A stretch of DNA of 64,000 nucleotides. Source: Primula veris (taxonomy: Eukaryota; Streptophyta; Magnoliopsida; Ericales; Primulaceae). The stretch spans positions 9,278,835 to 9,342,834 of the forward strand of contig OY821744.1 of NCBI GenBank assembly GCA_963682055.1. The letters are read 5' to 3'. Within the stretch, counting starts at the first letter, position 1, and every line of letters starts with the position of its first letter. Under the pieces are notes generated by a model, which was not told the DNA's origin, made no database searches, and saw nothing but the letters and a program-made list of their open reading frames with translations. Shown in pieces: positions 60,501-64,000 of this stretch. The translations under genes and the position numbers were made by a program.

Positions 60501-63500
60501 GTCTAATAACAGATTCTCCAATAAGTTGCAGACAATGAATTTCTGAAACTTACTCCTAATAAGAGTTTGAATGTTTAGAATTATGGATGGGATCTTGCCA
60601 GTTTTTCCCTTAGCAAATGAGTCACAGCTTTCTGAATGTTCATCATTTTTGTCTTCTCGAACAGTAGAGTGGGGATCAGTTGTCAGAGCAGTTTCCTGAC
60701 CATCTATTTATCTTGATAGATTAAGTAGTTTATGCTATTAGTACTCCCTCCATTCCATTTGTGAATATTTTTTTAATAATATAGGTTTGGATATGACCAA
60801 TATGATAGGGATGAAAGGCTTCATGGTCGCTACGCTGGGCGTTCATCAGGTAGCTATCAAAGTATTTCATTTGACCTTCCATGCCGACGTTAGCCATAAT
60901 TTTCATTGTGAACATCGTCTACACTGTAGTACTTAAATGAGTGTATTTATATACTATTTTCATATATGACGTGGAAGATGTAAGTTCCAAATAAAAATAA
61001 AAATGAGGATGCTTGCTTTTCTAGATGAATGGGTGTCAAATAGATTATTATTACATGGAAGTATGTTTTCTCTTTGATCTCTGGCAGAGCATGGAAGAGA
61101 CAGATGCCCCCTGTTCTTTCGGGCAGAAAAATAACTTATGGGCCAAACCTTGGCCATACTAACTTTTGTAACTTTATATGGCCTTTGCTAGCCTTCATTT
61201 TAATAAAGCAGGCTAGACTTCAGAACAACTATGAATGACTATAACAAGGAATTAGCTGTTGGAGTAAATAGTAGTTTGTATCCAACTTACACCTTAAATC
61301 TTCTACATATTAATCACTTCAAAGAAACCATACTAATGTATAAATTGATTTTAACATTAAGTTATACCCTTATAATTTTAATAATTGTAATATTAGTTTT
61401 TACTGCACTGTCTCAAATTAGATTTCTCCCTTCTTGTTTTCATTTCCGCGGTCCAAATTTTAGTTCTTATATTTCTTTATTATTACAGAAACTCCAACTT
61501 ACTGATAATTCTGTTTTTCATTCAACTGGCTCTCAGGTCGTGCTGGTTATGACGTTCCCAATGCTGGAAGTTCTAAGAGGTAATCATTTGAGCTTTGTTG
61601 CAAACTTTGTTAGATTAGGTTTTTGTTTCTCTTGGTTATTAGTTTAATTAGGTTTTTGTTTCTCTTGGTTTTTATTTAGGTATAGATCATGTCAGGTTTT
61701 AGGCACTTGCAATCTGCAAATAAAAAAGAATATCAATGTAGAAACCTGCCTTATGCGAGCTTATTAGTAGTATTTGGGATGATTAAGTATCTAGCTACTG
61801 GATATTTGTATCATTGCCAAAAAAATTTATGTATCACTAATCCTAAGCCCAGCAAATCGGCTAGCGGTCTCAGTATATTAGCATGTATATTTTCCCGCTA
61901 TCCAGTGCTTTATTTCAGTAACAGTGAACTATATTGAATATCCCACCGATCACAATTTTCAAATTTCTTCTCTTTGTGCAAAAAAAGAAAATCTCATTTT
62001 GAAGCTCCTTGTTGTGACGTGGCTCCTTCTTCGTTGATAAGTTTCATTAGATCCTTTTTTTTGTCAGATGATTCTCATTGATATTGTGAGCATCTGATAG
62101 CTCTATCTTCGCCTGTTATTTGTTTTTAAGAATGGTGCTATTCAGAATTATTTTCATTTACGACTCTTCTAAATTAGACCCGTCTCTTGTTCAACTGTTT
62201 TTATGAAAGTTGAGGTGCTGTGGGAATCATCTTGTGTTAAATTGACAAACATTCATGGAATTGTACAAAAGCTATACATCTCAATTTTTTTCTTCAAATC
62301 TTCAGTTTCTATTGATTTGTATCATTTTCTTTTGGCATGCGAGAGGGTTTACTGTTAACAGGAAGTAGTTATCATCAAAGGCAAGAACTGTAGAAAAATG
62401 GGTAATCACAAACAAAGAAACAATAGATAAACGATAGTAAAAGAATAATAAAAAAGCTGTAGAAAAAATGCATGCCAGGGTATCATCTTTTGAAATAATA
62501 AAGGGAATGTGAACTTTTTTAAAATCAATAAATAGAATTGAAGACTTCAAGAAGCGAGGAAGAAATAAGATCCCCTTTTTCGATATCTCATAACTTAGAA
62601 AAAGTATTGAGTAAGCTTTAGACTGAATCGAGCCCAGATGGATATAAATTTTTTTAGTAGGATGGTAAAAAAAACTTATCAGTCCTGTTTAAACAAAGAT
62701 CTAGATCCTTGGTCCATATAGCGAGGCATTTTTCATAATAAGTAACCCTATTTTGGAAGCGCCAGGGATCGAACCCTGGTTGAGCGGGGTATACTAAGGT
62801 CCTACCAACGTTGGGAACCCTAATTTGCTCAATATTTCGAGACATTCCTTCCTCTTAGAAGTGCTGTTCACTAAATACTTTTGTATGCGAGAAGTTGTTA
62901 GCTGGTCAAACCTCTTTTGAACAAGTCAAATTAATGGCACTAAACAAAAAAAAAATAGATGAGGTGAAGAAGAAGATAACATATTCAGAATAGCCTCTTC
63001 TCTTGCTTGTAAGCACATGGGCAATTTGTCTCTGTCTGTCCAATATGATTATTTCGGAGCTTAAGCCTGAGTTCTTTTGTCATTACATATCAAATAGTGG
63101 GAAAATTATGTTGTTAAGTTTTGCTGGTGTTTATGTTACAGTGTAACAGTCTACTCATTTTGCAGAGAAGGCTTGATGTCTTATAAGCAATTCATTCAAG
63201 AGCTTGGAGATGACATCCTACCATCAGAGGCTCTGCGCAGGTATAAAACACGTTTTTTTTTGTCCATAGGCCTTTGATTATCAATTAGCTGAGCAATTTT
63301 TTTGGGGCTCTACTGCAATTTACTTCTTCTCACTAGGTAGATGGACTGTGATCTTTTCTTTGACAGATATCATGATTATAAGTCAGAATATATATCAACC
63401 CAAAAGCGAGCCTATTTTGATGTTCACAAGGACGACGAATGGTATTTACCTATCTTCATTTCTTGCACCTGTGTCCATTCGTTTCTTGATTCTACCATGT

Positions 63501-64000
63501 TTTTAAATGTTTGCTTTCATTTTTGTAGGTTGAAAGAAAAATATCATCCAACAAACTTGGTTACTGTTATAGAGAGGTAAGCCACATATGTTTTGATGGC
63601 GGATGGAATTCAAGTCCATAGTTACATATTGAATTATACCAAATCTCTTTTGTTACCGGTTTATAACTTTTGTTTGTTTCATAGTTCAAAATCTTTTTGC
63701 TCTTGGTTTGCTGAGAATAATTGTCATAGTTAATTATGTGTTGCTGTCTTTTTAGGAGGAATAACCTGGCACGCAAAAATGCTGAAGAATTTTTTTTGCT
63801 TCATTTACGGAGTGGAAATTTGGATCTGTAAGACTTTTACATATACAACCTGTATACCATGTCCATTCCTACTTCATTCTCCTTTCTACTTCAATGATCT
63901 GATATTTGAACTAACTGTTTTTCATTTCCAGGGGACCTGGACTTCAGAATCAGAACTCTGGCGATGAAGCAGATCTTAATGGGAGAAAAAGAAGAAATGG
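57525..64000 (+). CDS. SE: SERRATE RNA effector molecule, 5' part (runs off the window)
   Basis: SERRATE (Ars2 family) is the zinc-finger scaffold that works with DCL1 and HYL1 in pri-miRNA processing and with the cap-binding complex in splicing. Exons read: 57,525-57,682; 60,785-60,849; 61,537-61,579; 63,166-63,240; 63,367-63,441; 63,529-63,576; 63,756-63,827; 63,932-64,000 (continues). All are GT-AG and phases agree. The N-terminus is an Arg/Ser/Pro-rich disordered stretch (RRRRSPSSSHSPPYRRRRSY), then FGYDQYDRDE, then the conserved N-terminal Ars2/SERRATE domain: EGLMSYKQFIQELGDDILPS, YKSEYISTQKRAYFDVHKDD, WLKEKYHPTNLVTVIERRNN and LDLGPG. About 89 residues precede EGLMSY, roughly half of what I remember for Arabidopsis. 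Small exons may therefore be missing from my model of the 3.1-kb first intron. The start ATG is the first in frame after the telo-box. Confidence 0.9.
57655..58120 (+). repeat. Four tandem copies of the SERRATE exon 1 end plus donor
   Basis: The phrase GTTAGTCCCMCTGAGMGAAG followed by GTATT occurs at the real exon 1 end (about 57,663-57,686) and again near 57,783, 57,943 and 58,098. Each is followed by the same intron start (TTTTTAGTAATCGCTTTYC block). The unit is about 120-160 bp. Each copy keeps the AG|GTATT donor, so alternative donors are formally possible. Confidence 0.75.
58290..59060. repeat. Four-copy ~190-bp tandem repeat in SERRATE intron 1
   Basis: The unit AATTACARYTTGTGACACTG ... 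GATCATAGTTGTGAAGCGGG ... TTATGGTAACTATGGTTA ... recurs at about 58,292, 58,503, 58,678 and 58,878, in direct orientation, with single-base changes and A-run length differences. No coding content. Confidence 0.85.
59100..59950 (+). repeat. Three diverged copies of a micro-exon-like segment (RGSLRGGY)
   Basis: The core GGGTAGTCTTGGAGGAG occurs near 59,109, 59,581 and 59,889 (last copy GGGTAGTCTTAGAGGAG), and the bases after each copy are also alignable. Translation gives GSLGGE, RGSLGGGYR and KGSLRGAYDPRE, which resembles the RRGSPRGGYGP segment that precedes FGYD in Arabidopsis SERRATE. None of the copies has an acceptor and donor in the phase needed between my exons 1 and 2. They look like decayed duplicates of a lost exon. 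Confidence 0.5.
62655..62832 (-). mobile_element. Possible tRNA-derived SINE in SERRATE intron 3
   Basis: On the minus strand GGTTCGATCCC (about 62,766-62,777) is a good pol III B box, preceded by ACGTTGGTAGGACC as a weak A box. A tail rich in T and A lies downstream. The 71-base spacing and extra sequence after the B box fit a plant SINE better than a tRNA gene. Ends and target duplication not resolved. Confidence 0.35.

Noticed and set aside
62745..62832. tRNA gene
   Set aside because: A good B box but poor acceptor stem and A box. More consistent with a SINE.

Overview
The window is eukaryotic nuclear DNA from a flowering plant, most likely a eudicot. The genes have GT-AG introns and AT-rich intergenic DNA, and the best-read proteins match plant VPS26, UBA2 and SERRATE families. 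Several repeats are plant-specific: Stowaway MITEs, a Cassandra solo LTR carrying 5S rRNA sequence, a plant-mobile-domain transposon and a nuclear copy of plastid 23S rDNA. I do not name a species.

Layout. 1-11,562 is a cluster of inverted and direct duplications. About 1.9-kb arms occur in both orientations around four copies of a small Lys-rich ORF, of which two look intact and two broken. 11,812-14,850 holds a UBA-domain protein gene on the minus strand, with a 5'UTR intron. 14,890-18,999 is AT-rich intergenic DNA with small repeats. 19,000-24,675 is a complete 11-coding-exon VPS26 retromer gene on the plus strand. 25,614-29,256 is a TIR transposon carrying a 4-exon plant mobile domain (MAIN-like) gene on its minus strand. 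29,429-34,026 is a two-exon UBP1-associated RNA-binding protein of the UBA2a/b type. Its large intron is filled with tandem copies of the exon 1 end and a degenerate U-rich repeat. 34,100-57,500 is gene-poor: two Stowaway MITEs, two paralogous 42-bp-minisatellite loci, LINE remnants, a non-autonomous hAT with intact 8-bp TSD, a plastid rDNA insertion, a CACTA-type MITE, a LINE ORF1 pseudogene and the Cassandra solo LTR. 57,525 to the window end is the 5' part (8 exons read) of SERRATE, the zinc-finger/Ars2-family RNA effector. Its first intron contains three successive tandem arrays.

The host genes act in unrelated basic cell functions: ubiquitin binding, retromer sorting, U-rich RNA binding, and miRNA processing or splicing. 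They do not form a functional cluster. Three of them (UBA gene, UBA2, SERRATE) have a telo-box-type AAACCCTA motif in or near the 5'UTR, and two also have a GA/CT repeat there. The most unusual features are the long-inverted-repeat cluster with its small ORF family, the PMD transposon, and the tandem exon-end duplications in the first introns of both RNA-processing genes. All splice sites were read by eye from frame, phase and GT-AG consensus, with no transcript evidence.
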